Assembly: GCF_009498275.1 (NCBI RefSeq)
Contig: NZ_CP045643.1
Coordinates: 8,432,001-8,496,000, forward strand
Origin: Streptomyces fagopyri
Lineage (GTDB): Bacteria > Actinomycetota > Actinomycetes > Streptomycetales > Streptomycetaceae
Length of the DNA: 64,000 bases
Direction: 5' to 3'
This document shows, in pieces, positions 1-7,599 of the stretch. Position numbers and translations under genes: made by a program. How positions within the stretch are numbered: the first letter of the stretch is position 1; every line of letters begins with the position of its first letter. Under the pieces are notes generated by a model. That model ran no database searches, was not told the DNA's origin, and was given only the letters and a program-made list of their open reading frames with translations.

Positions 1-337
1 CCGGTTCGAACTCGGCCATGTCGTCGAGGAATCGCCGGGACAGCGGACGCAGCCGCTCGGCGACCGCGTTCAGGTAGACCACCACGCGGTCGGCCGGCGC
101 GGAGGTGTCCGCCACCTGCTTCTCGATGGCGCCGGCCGCCTCCCGGAAGTAGTGCTTGACCGCCTCCCGGACCAACTCCTGCTTGCTTCCCGCGAGTTGG
201 TAGAGCGTCGTCTTCGAGCAACGCAGCCGTTCGGTCAGCTCGTCCAGCGTGAACGACGCGAACCCCTCCGCCGTCAGCAGGACGACGAGCCGTTCGAGGA
301 GATCTGTCTGGCGCGCTGTTCGACGTGTGGACGGCAT
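1..337 (-). CDS. TetR-family transcriptional regulator (3' end cut by window)
   Basis: The reverse strand from an ATG at 337 reads into the window edge without a stop, giving about 112 residues. Residues about 10-60 form the TetR N-terminal helix-turn-helix; the recognition region reads LTERLRCSKTTLYQLAGSK. TetR proteins are dimeric repressors whose C-terminal half binds a ligand, but most of that half lies outside the window, so the ligand cannot be guessed. A GAGG lies close upstream of the ATG. The gene is transcribed toward the window start, away from its PadR neighbour. Confidence 0.85.
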   Translation of the reverse strand, partial: MPSTRRTARQTDLLERLVVLLTAEGFASFTLDELTERLRCSKTTLYQLAGSKQELVREAVKHYFREAAGAIEKQVADTSAPADRVVVYLNAVAERLRPLSRRFLDDMAEFEP

Positions 338-387
338 GACCTCAGCGTAACCGTTCACCCCCGAGGGCCCGGATCCCGGCGGTGAGG

Positions 388-423
388 GCCGGCCCGGCAC
401 GCTTCCGGCCGAGCCGGGCCGGC
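388..423 (-). terminator. Strong GC hairpin, probable terminator of the PadR gene
   Basis: Perfect 11-bp arms (388-398 and 413-423) with a 14-nt loop lie 27 bp beyond the PadR stop codon. No U-tract follows, which is common for Streptomyces terminators. Confidence 0.6.
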
Positions 424-449
424 TTCCCCGGGGCCTGGCGGGACAGCCC

Positions 450-1013
450 TCAGGGGCGCACCGTGGCCCGCCGTTCCAGGATGTCCAGGGCCCGCTCGGC
501 CCACCGGATGTTCTCCTCCTCGAAGGAACGTCCGCGCATCAGCGTGAGATAGGGACCCACACGTTCCGCGCGGACCAGGAACTCCTCCTCCGTGCGTCCG
601 TCCAGCAACCGCGCGCGCAGTCGTTCGTAGCGGGCCAGCTTGGCGCGCGCCCACTCCAGCCGCTCGGTGATCGCCGCCCGTACCGCCGTGTCGTCGCCCG
701 CGTCGACGGCCTGCACCTTGACCAGCAGCTCGTCCCGGATGGCGGTGGGCTTCGGAGGGTCGGCCGTGAACTCGCGCAGGGCGGCGCGGCCCGCCGCGGT
801 GAGGGAGAAGACCCGTTTGTTAGGGCGCCGCTCCTGCCGTACCAGCCGGGCCTCGATGAGTCCGTCGGACGTCATCCGCTCCAGCTCCCGGTAGAGCTGC
901 TGGGGGGTTGCCATCCAGAAATTGGCCACCGAGGCGTCGAAACCCTTGGCCAGGTCGTACCCCGACGCCTCACCCTCCAGGAGCGCGGCGAGGACCGCGT
1001 TGCGCAATGCCAT
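450..1013 (-). CDS. PadR-family transcriptional regulator
   Basis: 187 residues. The N-terminal winged helix of PadR (residues about 1-85) starts MALRNAVLAALLEGEASGYD and continues through the QQLYRELERMTSDGLI segment; the C-terminal half is the helical dimerisation domain. PadR proteins are mostly repressors that respond to phenolics or drugs and often control the adjacent gene. Here the divergent neighbour is a SnoaL-like protein, and an AT-rich inverted repeat lies between them. The target and inducer are inferred from position only. Confidence 0.9.
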   Translation of the reverse strand: MALRNAVLAALLEGEASGYDLAKGFDASVANFWMATPQQLYRELERMTSDGLIEARLVRQERRPNKRVFSLTAAGRAALREFTADPPKPTAIRDELLVKVQAVDAGDDTAVRAAITERLEWARAKLARYERLRARLLDGRTEEEFLVRAERVGPYLTLMRGRSFEEENIRWAERALDILERRATVRP

Positions 1014-1062
1014 GGGCCAAGGCTAGACGGCATTCACCCCCGCGACTAATCTGTTGCGCACT

Positions 1063-1080
1063 TATTCAATTAGTTGACTA
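1063..1080. promoter_or_regulatory. Candidate operator in the PadR / SnoaL-like divergent promoter region
   Basis: TCAA-ttag-TTGA core (1066-1069 and 1074-1077) with further paired bases outside it, in an AT-rich island of an otherwise very GC-rich region. It lies 50 bp upstream of the PadR start and directly before the SnoaL-like gene, as expected for an autoregulatory PadR site. Confidence 0.4.
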
Positions 1081-1097
1081 TGAGAGCGGAGACCCAG

Positions 1098-1499
1098 ATG
1101 CATCCCTTCCGCAAGGCCGTGGAGGCCGGTGACCTCGCCGCGGTCGAGGAGCTGCTGGCCGACGACGTCGTGTTCACCAGCCCCGTCGCCTTCAAGCCCT
1201 ACCCGGGCAAGGCGATCACCGCGGCCATCCTGCGCGGCGTCACCCGCGTCTTCACCGACTTCCGCTACGTACGGGAGATCGCGGGTGCCGACGGCCGTGA
1301 CCACGCGCTGGTCTTCACGGCGAAGGTGGGCGACAAGGAGATCAACGGCTGCGACTTCTTGCACTTCGACGAGGACGGCAGGATCGACGACCTGATGGTC
1401 ATGGTCCGCCCTCTCTCGGCGGCCCACGCGCTCTCCGAGGCGATGGGCGCGCAGTTCGAGCGGATCTCGCGGGAGGCGGCCGAGGCCACGGGCCGGTGA
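1098..1499 (+). CDS. SnoaL/NTF2-like domain protein
   Basis: 133 residues from the ATG at 1098, chosen because GGAG (1088-1091) lies 6 nt upstream; in-frame ATG 1080 and TTG 1074 overlap the operator. The sequence fits the small cone-shaped NTF2-like fold: an N-terminal helix followed by LLADDVVFTSPVAFKPY, an FxxxVGDKEINGCDFLHFD strand pair, then a final sheet and helix. Members are small polyketide cyclases, isomerases or binding proteins, and the substrate cannot be told. It is divergent from the PadR gene, which probably controls it. Confidence 0.8.
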   Translation: MHPFRKAVEAGDLAAVEELLADDVVFTSPVAFKPYPGKAITAAILRGVTRVFTDFRYVREIAGADGRDHALVFTAKVGDKEINGCDFLHFDEDGRIDDLMVMVRPLSAAHALSEAMGAQFERISREAAEATGR

Positions 1500-1565
1500 G
1501 CCGCGTCCCCCGGGGCCGACGTCCACGCGGTGTTCGAGGCGACCCCCGGGGGCTACCCGCGTCCG

Positions 1566-2000
1566 GTGACGACGACGAAGACAGCAACGGCGGCGACGGC
1601 GGCGGCGAAGACAGCGGCGAAACGGGCGACCGTACCGGCGTCCGAGCAGGAACCGATCCGCTTCCTGGAGGACCGCTTCGACTGCGCGCAGGCCTGCGTG
1701 GAGTGCGCCTGCGCGCTGCGGGCGAGCCGCATGGATCCCGACGGACCCGAGGTGCGGCAACTCGCCCGGCGCATGGGCCTGATGTGCGCCGACGTGTGTG
1801 ACGCGACCTGCCTCGTCCTGGACGGGCAGGGTCACCGGGGTGAGGCGGGCATCCGTGTCCAGGTCGAGTGGTGCCGGTCCGTCTGCCGCGAGTGCGCGGA
1901 CGTCTTCGACCGGTGCCTGGGCGCCCAGGTCACCGTGCGGGCCTGCCGTGCGTGCGCGCAGGCCTGCACGGACTTCCTCGCGACGCTGCTACCCGGCTGA
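1566..2000 (+). CDS. Cysteine-rich four-helix-bundle copper-binding protein (DUF326-type)
   Basis: 144 residues from GTG 1566; GTG 1530 is also possible, and neither has a good ribosome site. An Ala/Thr/Lys-rich tail of about 25 residues precedes a compact domain with 14 cysteines arranged in helical spacings such as CAQACVECAC, CADVCDATC, CRSVCREC and CRACAQAC. This is the pattern of DUF326/Csp-like copper-storage bundles, in which cysteines line the core and bind Cu(I); databases often mislabel them ferredoxins. No twin-arginine or secretion signal is seen, so it is probably cytosolic. It overlaps the convergent phosphatase-like gene by 12 bp. Confidence 0.8.
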   Translation: MTTTKTATAATAAAKTAAKRATVPASEQEPIRFLEDRFDCAQACVECACALRASRMDPDGPEVRQLARRMGLMCADVCDATCLVLDGQGHRGEAGIRVQVEWCRSVCRECADVFDRCLGAQVTVRACRACAQACTDFLATLLPG

Positions 2001-2588
2001 GTCGTCGGCTTCCGCCGACCGGGCGAGCGGTCGTCCGACCCGTACGTTCCAGCGCCCGGAGCGGCCGCTGAACTCGGTGGCGGTCAGGGGCGGTACGTCG
2101 ACCCGCCAGAAGGCCGGCTCCGGGGCGCCCAACACCCGTACCACCAGGGCCCGTACCACCTCCGGCTCCACCACGGCGACGGTCCGTCCCGTCCATCGCG
2201 CGGCCGTGTCGAGGCAGCCCTCCACGCGATCGCAGAACGCCCGCACCGACTCCCCGCCGTGCGGCGCCGCGTCGGGATCGGACAGCCACCGGGCCACCGC
2301 CTCGGGTTCCCCGGAGCCCACCTCGTCCAGCGTCGCGCCACGCCAACGGCCCACGTCGAGACCGGCCAGCTCCGGTACGTCCAGCACCGCGTCCAGGCCC
2401 AGCGCGTCGGCGGTCTCGCGGCACCGCACGCTGGGGGAGACCCACAGCCGCTCCGCGCCGGGGACCGCGCCCGCGGCGGCCCGTGCCATCCGCAGCCCCG
2501 CTGCCTCCACCCGGCTCCCTTCGTCGAAGCGGGCCTCCCGCAGCGCCGCGCTGAGCGCGGCTGAGATCAAGATCACTCGGCTCGTCAT
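1989..2588 (-). CDS. Histidine-phosphatase-fold protein lacking both catalytic histidines
   Basis: 199 residues from ATG 2588. The overall pattern of the histidine phosphatase (phosphoglycerate mutase-like) superfamily is present: a first strand VILISAALSAA, then SPSVRCRETADALGL, an acidic L.G.DVGRWRG segment, HGGES and a final VVRALV strand. The RHG motif expected after the first strand is absent, and the second catalytic His (usually VxHxxxIRAL) is Glu in VVEPEVVRAL. Phosphatase activity is therefore doubtful. Related proteins occur next to cbtAB cobalt-uptake genes, and this one is divergent from a B12 riboswitch-cbtB unit. Confidence 0.75.
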   Translation of the reverse strand: MTSRVILISAALSAALREARFDEGSRVEAAGLRMARAAAGAVPGAERLWVSPSVRCRETADALGLDAVLDVPELAGLDVGRWRGATLDEVGSGEPEAVARWLSDPDAAPHGGESVRAFCDRVEGCLDTAARWTGRTVAVVEPEVVRALVVRVLGAPEPAFWRVDVPPLTATEFSGRSGRWNVRVGRPLARSAEADDSAG

Positions 2589-2734
2589 ACGTTCACTCTC
2601 GTGCGCTGTCGTGGTCGCCCGTGCCCGAAGTCCCCGCCGGGAGCGGGGAATCCGCCGACGTCGTGCCGCCGCCGGCGCGCAACCGCCTTGCCCCGCCGCG
2701 CCCTTGGCCGGGCCCCGCCTTCGCGGTACGGTCT

Positions 2735-2870
2735 GGATGATATTGACGACGGTTCGGCGGAAGTCCGGTGGGAGTCCGGCACGGTCGCGCCACTGTATGC
2801 CCAGCACACGCCACCCCTCCCAGGGGCGGCGGAGGTCGAGCAAGTCAGACCCGCGGCCGTCGTCCTGTGC
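2735..2870 (+). promoter_or_regulatory. Cobalamin riboswitch upstream of cbtB
   Basis: The region carries the cobalamin riboswitch core. A GGAAGTCCGGTGGGAGTCCG segment is followed by GCACGG and the B12-box heart CGCGCCACTGT near 2786-2797. AAGTCAGACCC follows at about 2842. These match the conserved L4-J6/3 region and the terminal AGTCAG element of the family. The leader ends just before the cbtB ribosome site AGGAGG, so repression of translation or transcription by B12 is expected. End coordinates are approximate. Confidence 0.9.
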
Positions 2871-2912
2871 ACCACCGAGACGGGACGCGAGTTCCCCAGG
2901 AGGTTCCGCCCC

Positions 2913-3134
2913 ATGGCGCAGTCCGTCGTCCAGCCGACCGCCACTCCCACCGCCGTTCCGGCCAGACTGCCGATCGCGGCGATCGTCCCGTGGGCGGTCT
3001 TCTTCGGCATCCTGATGCTGGTCCTGCTCTACTTCGTCGGCGCCGAACAGGGCGCCACCTCCCTCGTGTCCGGCGAGAACGTCCACGAGTGGGTGCACGA
3101 CGCCCGCCACCTCCTCGGATTCCCCTGCCACTGA
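2913..3134 (+). CDS. cbtB: CbtB, small subunit of the predicted cobalt transporter
   Basis: 73 residues, ATG 2913 behind a clear AGGAGG. After a Thr/Pro-rich N-terminus there is one membrane helix (about residues 19-43), then the CbtB signature ending in HEWVHDARHLLGFPCH, whose histidines and cysteine are likely metal ligands. CbtB normally works with the multi-helix CbtA in B12-regulated cobalt uptake. No cbtA follows: the next gene is an acyl-CoA dehydrogenase 126 bp on. The preceding cobalamin riboswitch supports the cobalt/B12 assignment. Confidence 0.92.
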   Translation: MAQSVVQPTATPTAVPARLPIAAIVPWAVFFGILMLVLLYFVGAEQGATSLVSGENVHEWVHDARHLLGFPCH

Positions 3135-3202
3135 CGGCGCGGACGGAAGGGGGTGCCCGCCGGGGCGCCCCCTTCTCGCATGTCGCCGCCATTCCCTATT
3201 TC

Positions 3203-3216
3203 TGGAACACGTTCTA
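3203..3216. promoter_or_regulatory. KstR-like operator upstream of the acyl-CoA dehydrogenase
   Basis: TGGAACACGTTCTA matches every fixed position of the mycobacterial KstR consensus TnnAACnnGTTnnA. It lies 44 bp before the acyl-CoA dehydrogenase start. KstR is the TetR-type repressor of sterol catabolism. No kstR gene is in the window, so the regulator is inferred. Confidence 0.5.
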
Positions 3217-3260
3217 CGGTGTGCGCCGTCAGGTCCCGCTTTGGGGAGCCAGGAGGCGCC

Positions 3261-4451
3261 GTGCATCTCGAATACACGCCGGAGCAGCAGCGGTTGCGGA
3301 CCGAACTGCGCGACTACTTCGCCGAGCTGGTGCCCGACAACGCCTACGCCCGGTACGGCGACCCGGCGGCCCAGAAGCGGTTCTACCGGAAGACGGTCCG
3401 CCGGCTCGGCACGGACGGCCGGCTCGGTGTGGGCTGGCCCAAGGAGTACGGCGGCAGCGGGCTCACGCCCATGGAGCAGTTCATCTTCTTCGACGAGGCC
3501 GCCCAGGCGGGCGTACCTCTGCCGCTGATGGCGCTCAACACCGTCGGCCCCACGATCATGCGGTTCGGCACCGAGGAGCAGAAGGGGTACTTCCTGCCCC
3601 GGATCCTCTCCGGCGAGATCGACTTCGCGATCGGCTACAGCGAGCCCGACGCGGGCACCGATCTGGCCGCGTTGAAGACCAGGGCCGTACGCGAGGGCGA
3701 CGAGACCACCGGCCACTACACGGTCAACGGGCAGAAGATCTGGACGACGAACGGCGACACCGCCGACTGGGTGTGGCTCGCGGTCCGGACCGACCCGGAC
3801 GCGCCGCCCCACAAGGGCATCACCATGCTCCTCGTACCGACCTCCGACCCCGGATACTCCTGCACCCTCATCAACACCCTCGCCTCGCACGACACCACCG
3901 CCAGCTACTACGAGAACATCCGTGTCCCCGCCTCCCGCCGGGTCGGCGAGGAGAACAAGGGCTGGCGGCTGATCACCAACCAGCTCAACCACGAGCGCGT
4001 CACCCTCGCCGCGCACGGCACCATGGCGATCCGCGCCCTGCACGACGTCCAGCGCTGGGCCATGGAGACCAAACTCGCCGACGGCCGCCGGGTCGTCGAC
4101 CTCCCCTGGGTGCGCCGCCGGCTCGCGCAGACCCACACCCGGCTCGACGCCATGAAGCTCCTGAACTGGCAGATGGTCAACGCCGTCCAGGAGGGCACCC
4201 TCACCCCGCAGGACGCCTCCGCGGTCAAGGTGTACGGCTCCGAGGCGCGCCGGGACGCGTACGCCTGGCTCATGGAGATCGTCGCCGCGCCGGGTGTCCT
4301 GAAGGAGGGCTCGGCGGGCGCGGTCCTGCACGGCGAACTGGAACGCGGCTACCGGTCGGCGGTGATCTTCACCTTCGGCGGCGGCAACAACGAGATCCAG
4401 CGCGAGATCATCTCGTGGATCGGGCTGGGGATGCCACGGGTGCGGCGTTGA
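3261..4451 (+). CDS. Acyl-CoA dehydrogenase, FadE26 (ChsE4)-like
   Basis: 396 residues from GTG 3261, with AGGAGG 4 nt upstream; the longer frame upstream has no ribosome site. Canonical ACAD parts are visible: GWPKEYGG near residue 57, the FAD/substrate motif IGYSEPDAGTDLA near 124, NGQKIWTT near 156, NQLNHERV near 240, and a C-terminal FTFGGGNNEIQ. The pattern closely recalls FadE26/ChsE4, which in mycobacteria pairs with FadE27 as an alpha2beta2 enzyme oxidising steroid side-chain CoA esters. No second dehydrogenase subunit is encoded nearby. The preceding KstR-like box supports a sterol role; the exact substrate is inferred. Confidence 0.88.
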   Translation: MHLEYTPEQQRLRTELRDYFAELVPDNAYARYGDPAAQKRFYRKTVRRLGTDGRLGVGWPKEYGGSGLTPMEQFIFFDEAAQAGVPLPLMALNTVGPTIMRFGTEEQKGYFLPRILSGEIDFAIGYSEPDAGTDLAALKTRAVREGDETTGHYTVNGQKIWTTNGDTADWVWLAVRTDPDAPPHKGITMLLVPTSDPGYSCTLINTLASHDTTASYYENIRVPASRRVGEENKGWRLITNQLNHERVTLAAHGTMAIRALHDVQRWAMETKLADGRRVVDLPWVRRRLAQTHTRLDAMKLLNWQMVNAVQEGTLTPQDASAVKVYGSEARRDAYAWLMEIVAAPGVLKEGSAGAVLHGELERGYRSAVIFTFGGGNNEIQREIISWIGLGMPRVRR

Positions 4452-4475
4452 CGCGCCGGGGGGAGACCCGGCCTC

Positions 4476-4922
4476 TCACAGTGACCACCGGCAGTACAGG
4501 CGCAGACCGGCCGGGTGGGCGCGCCGGGCCAGGCCGGCCAGCGCCTCCAGGGCGCCGGCCGCCGTCCCGGCGTCGACCTGGTCGTGCCGCAGCTCCGCGG
4601 TCACGGACCACGACTGGGCGAAGCGCCGCAGGTCGTCCCGGCTCGCGGTGACAAGAGCCGCCACCAGGGTGTCCGACACACTGAACAGGAGCGGGCCGTC
4701 GACGCCCGCCCCGTACAACAGCAGCCCGGACCGCGGGCGTTGGCCGGCCTCCTCGTAGCCGCAGTCCGTCGCGATCGCTTCGAGCCGGGCGATGGCGACC
4801 ACCGGGTCGATCCCCTTCAGAGAGACCACGTCGAGCGCGGCCGGGTCCGGCCCACCGGGCGATCCGGCCACGGCGACGGCGGCTCGGTCGTCGGCGGCGG
4901 AGAAGTAGTCGCACAGCGTCAT
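4476..4922 (-). CDS. Conserved hypothetical protein of Streptomyces type
   Basis: 148 residues from ATG 4922 (MTLCDYFSAADDRAAVAV...). The protein is acidic and mostly helical, with the segments LKGIDPVVAIARLEAI and VSDTLVAALVTASRDDL and a final LYCRWSL. No signal peptide, membrane helix or catalytic motif is seen. Similar small proteins are scattered through Streptomyces genomes without known function. It is convergent with the acyl-CoA dehydrogenase, separated by 24 bp, and divergent from the kinase gene. Third-position GC is strongly biased in this frame, supporting a real gene. Confidence 0.75.
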   Translation of the reverse strand: MTLCDYFSAADDRAAVAVAGSPGGPDPAALDVVSLKGIDPVVAIARLEAIATDCGYEEAGQRPRSGLLLYGAGVDGPLLFSVSDTLVAALVTASRDDLRRFAQSWSVTAELRHDQVDAGTAAGALEALAGLARRAHPAGLRLYCRWSL

Positions 4923-5210
4923 GCCGCCGATTCTGGCACCGACGACTGACAGCCCTCGGCCGGAGCCGTCGGTGACGCTGCCGGTGAAGCCGTCCGTGAC
5001 CGCCGTCTGTGACCGCTGTCGAGCCGGGCGGGGCCGATGCCGTGGTCGCTCCGCGCCCGGTCGGTCCCGGCGTTGGCACACGTTGCGCGGTGCGCGGTGC
5101 GCGGCCCGGCCCGACTCGCGCCAGGCACCGTACAAAGTCGGCAGATAACTCGCCATACTGGACGGGCCAGGGGAGGGTGCGGCGAGCAGCGACGGGGGCG
5201 ATCGCACGAG

Positions 5211-7508
5211 ATGGCGGAAACCAGGCTGATCCAGGGCCGGTACCGACTGCTCGATCTGATCGGGCGGGGAGGCATGGGCGAGGTGTGGCGCGCCCGTGAC
5301 GAGTCGCTGGGGCGGCAGGTCGCCGTGAAGTGCCTCAAGCCCGCCGGTCCGCACCGCGACCAGTCCTTCACCGGCGTCCTGCGGGAGAGATTCCGGCGCG
5401 AGGCCCGGGTGGCCGCCGCGCTGCAGCACCGCGGGGTGACCGTCGTGCACGACTTCGGCGAGTCCGACGGAGTGCTGTACCTGGTCATGGAGCTGTTGGA
5501 GGGGCACAACCTCGGTCAGTTGCTGGAGGTCAACGAGCAGCGCCCGCTTCCGGTCGCCGATGTCGTCGACATCGCCGACCAGGTGTCGGCCGCGCTCGCG
5601 TACACCCATCAACAGGGCATCGTGCACCGGGACCTGAAACCGGCGAACATCATGCGGCTCGCCGACGGCACCGTGAAGATCTGCGACTTCGGCATCGCCA
5701 GGCTCGGCCACGACATCGGTTTCACGGCGCGGCTGACCGGCACCGGTATCGCGATGGGCACCCCGCACTACATGTCGCCGGAGCAGATCAGCGGTGCCGA
5801 GGTGGACCGGCGCAGTGATCTGTACTCCTTCGGATGTGTGCTCTACGAGATCGCCACCGGGGCACCGCCTTTCGACCTCGACGACGCGTGGTCGGTCCTG
5901 ATCAGCCACCGGGACACCTCTCCCGAGCCGCCTCGCAGGCGCCGGGCCGAACTGCCCGAGTACGTCGAGCGGATCATCCTGGACCTGCTGGCCAAGGAGC
6001 CGGAGGAGCGGCCGCAGGACGCCCGCGAACTCGGCCGCCGGATCACCGAGGGCCGTACGACGCCGGTGCACGCGCCCACGGTCGTGTCCCCGGTCCTTCG
6101 CCGGCCGGCCCCCGACCAGCGGATCCTGACGTCCTCGCCGCAGCCGCAGCCGCAGCCGCAGCCGCAGGCGAAGGCGCAGTCGTCCCGCGACCCGGTGCTG
6201 CCCGCCTGGACGCGGGGCATGACCACCGGCCACAAGGCGACCGGCACCGGGCCGCGGGTCATGCCGCCGGACACGGCGGCCGGGCTCACCGGGGAGTGGA
6301 CCGTACGCCCCTCGACGACGGACTCCGGGCCGCGGCACGGCACCGAACGGCCCGCGCCGTCACCGGAGTCGCTCACCGACCTGGCGGGGCGGCACCACGC
6401 GGGACTCGGCCTGGGCCGGCTCGGCCGGTGGACCGAGGCGGGCGAGGTGCACCGCGCGGTCGCCGCCGAACGGGAGCACGTCCTCGGCCCCGACCACCCC
6501 GACACGCTCGCCAGCCGGTACGAGGTCGGCTTCACCCTCAGCCGCACCGGCCGGCCGGCCGACGCGCTGGACGCGTACACGCGGGTCGCCGAGGCCAGGG
6601 AACGGGTCCTCGGCCCCGACCACCCCGACACCTTGGCCGCCCGACAGGAAACGGCGTACGTGCTCGGTCAGTTGGGCCGGCACTTCGAGGCGCACCAGGC
6701 CTACGCGTCCGTGCTCGCCGCCCGGGAGCGCGCCATGGGCGCCGACCACCCCGACACCCTGCGCTGTCGGCACAACCTCGCCTTCAGCCTGAGCAGGCTG
6801 GGCCGTCTGGAGGACTCGTACCGGATGGCGAGCGAGGTCGCGGACGCCCGCGCGCGGGTGCTCGGTCCGGCCCACCCCGACACCCTTCTCACCCGCTACG
6901 AAGTCGCCTACGCGCTGGGCCGGCTGGGACACTGGCCGGAGGCGCTGCGCACCTACCAGGAGGTGGCCGAGGCGCGGGCGGGCGCGCTCGGCCCCGACCA
7001 CCCGGACACGCTCTCCGCCCGCTACGAGGTGGGCATCAGTCTCGGCCGCCTGGGTCGCAGCGCGCAGGCCCTGGAGCTGTACCGCGACCTGATCGGCGAC
7101 CGCACCAGGGTGCACGGCGCCGCCCACCCCGAGACCCTGCGCGCCCGGCACGGACTCGGCGTCAACCTCGGCCGCATGGGACGCTGGGAAGAGGCGCTCG
7201 CCGAGTCCCGCGACGTGTGCGCGATCCGTGAACGGGTCCTCGGCCCCGGCCATCCGGACACCCTCGTCAGCCGCCGCGAGGTCGCCGTCGGACTCGGCTG
7301 GCTCGGCCGCTGGGCCGACGCCCTCACCGAGTACCGTGCCGTCGCCGTCGCCCGCGAGCGCCTCCTCGGTGAGGGCCACCCCGACGCACTGGCCGGCCGC
7401 AACGACGAGGCGCACTGTCTGGAGCAGCTGGGGCGTGCCCAGGAGGCCGCGGAGCTGTACCGGCGGGTCGCGGCGTCGCGGCAGCAGCGGACGGCCGAGG
7501 GACGCTGA
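5211..7508 (+). CDS. Soluble Ser/Thr protein kinase with C-terminal TPR array
   Basis: 765 residues from ATG 5211. The Hanks-type kinase domain covers about residues 10-280: glycine loop IGRGGMGEV (17-25), VAVK lysine at 40, VHRDLKPAN (139-146), DFG (159-161), and MGTPHYMSPEQ in the activation segment. A linker holding a Pro-Gln dipeptide run (about 310-319, coded by CCGCAG repeats near 6140-6170) leads to about eight 42-residue TPR_10/12-type repeats, each with an HPDTL-like motif. No membrane helix is seen, unlike PknB-type receptors. The tail probably docks substrates or partners, which are unknown. Confidence 0.93.
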   Translation: MAETRLIQGRYRLLDLIGRGGMGEVWRARDESLGRQVAVKCLKPAGPHRDQSFTGVLRERFRREARVAAALQHRGVTVVHDFGESDGVLYLVMELLEGHNLGQLLEVNEQRPLPVADVVDIADQVSAALAYTHQQGIVHRDLKPANIMRLADGTVKICDFGIARLGHDIGFTARLTGTGIAMGTPHYMSPEQISGAEVDRRSDLYSFGCVLYEIATGAPPFDLDDAWSVLISHRDTSPEPPRRRRAELPEYVERIILDLLAKEPEERPQDARELGRRITEGRTTPVHAPTVVSPVLRRPAPDQRILTSSPQPQPQPQPQAKAQSSRDPVLPAWTRGMTTGHKATGTGPRVMPPDTAAGLTGEWTVRPSTTDSGPRHGTERPAPSPESLTDLAGRHHAGLGLGRLGRWTEAGEVHRAVAAEREHVLGPDHPDTLASRYEVGFTLSRTGRPADALDAYTRVAEARERVLGPDHPDTLAARQETAYVLGQLGRHFEAHQAYASVLAARERAMGADHPDTLRCRHNLAFSLSRLGRLEDSYRMASEVADARARVLGPAHPDTLLTRYEVAYALGRLGHWPEALRTYQEVAEARAGALGPDHPDTLSARYEVGISLGRLGRSAQALELYRDLIGDRTRVHGAAHPETLRARHGLGVNLGRMGRWEEALAESRDVCAIRERVLGPGHPDTLVSRREVAVGLGWLGRWADALTEYRAVAVARERLLGEGHPDALAGRNDEAHCLEQLGRAQEAAELYRRVAASRQQRTAEGR

Positions 7509-7599
7509 GCCTCCCGGACCGACCCCGCCCGCCATCCGGGCGCCCGCCGGCTGCCGCGCACCTCTGGCAGACCTAGATCATCGCGTGCTACCAAGAACC

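Noticed and set aside
2589..4331. A very long reverse-strand frame continuing upstream of the phosphatase-like gene
   Set aside because: It is a GC-bias shadow of the cbtB and acyl-CoA dehydrogenase genes. Only the part from ATG 2588 has conserved motifs and a start.
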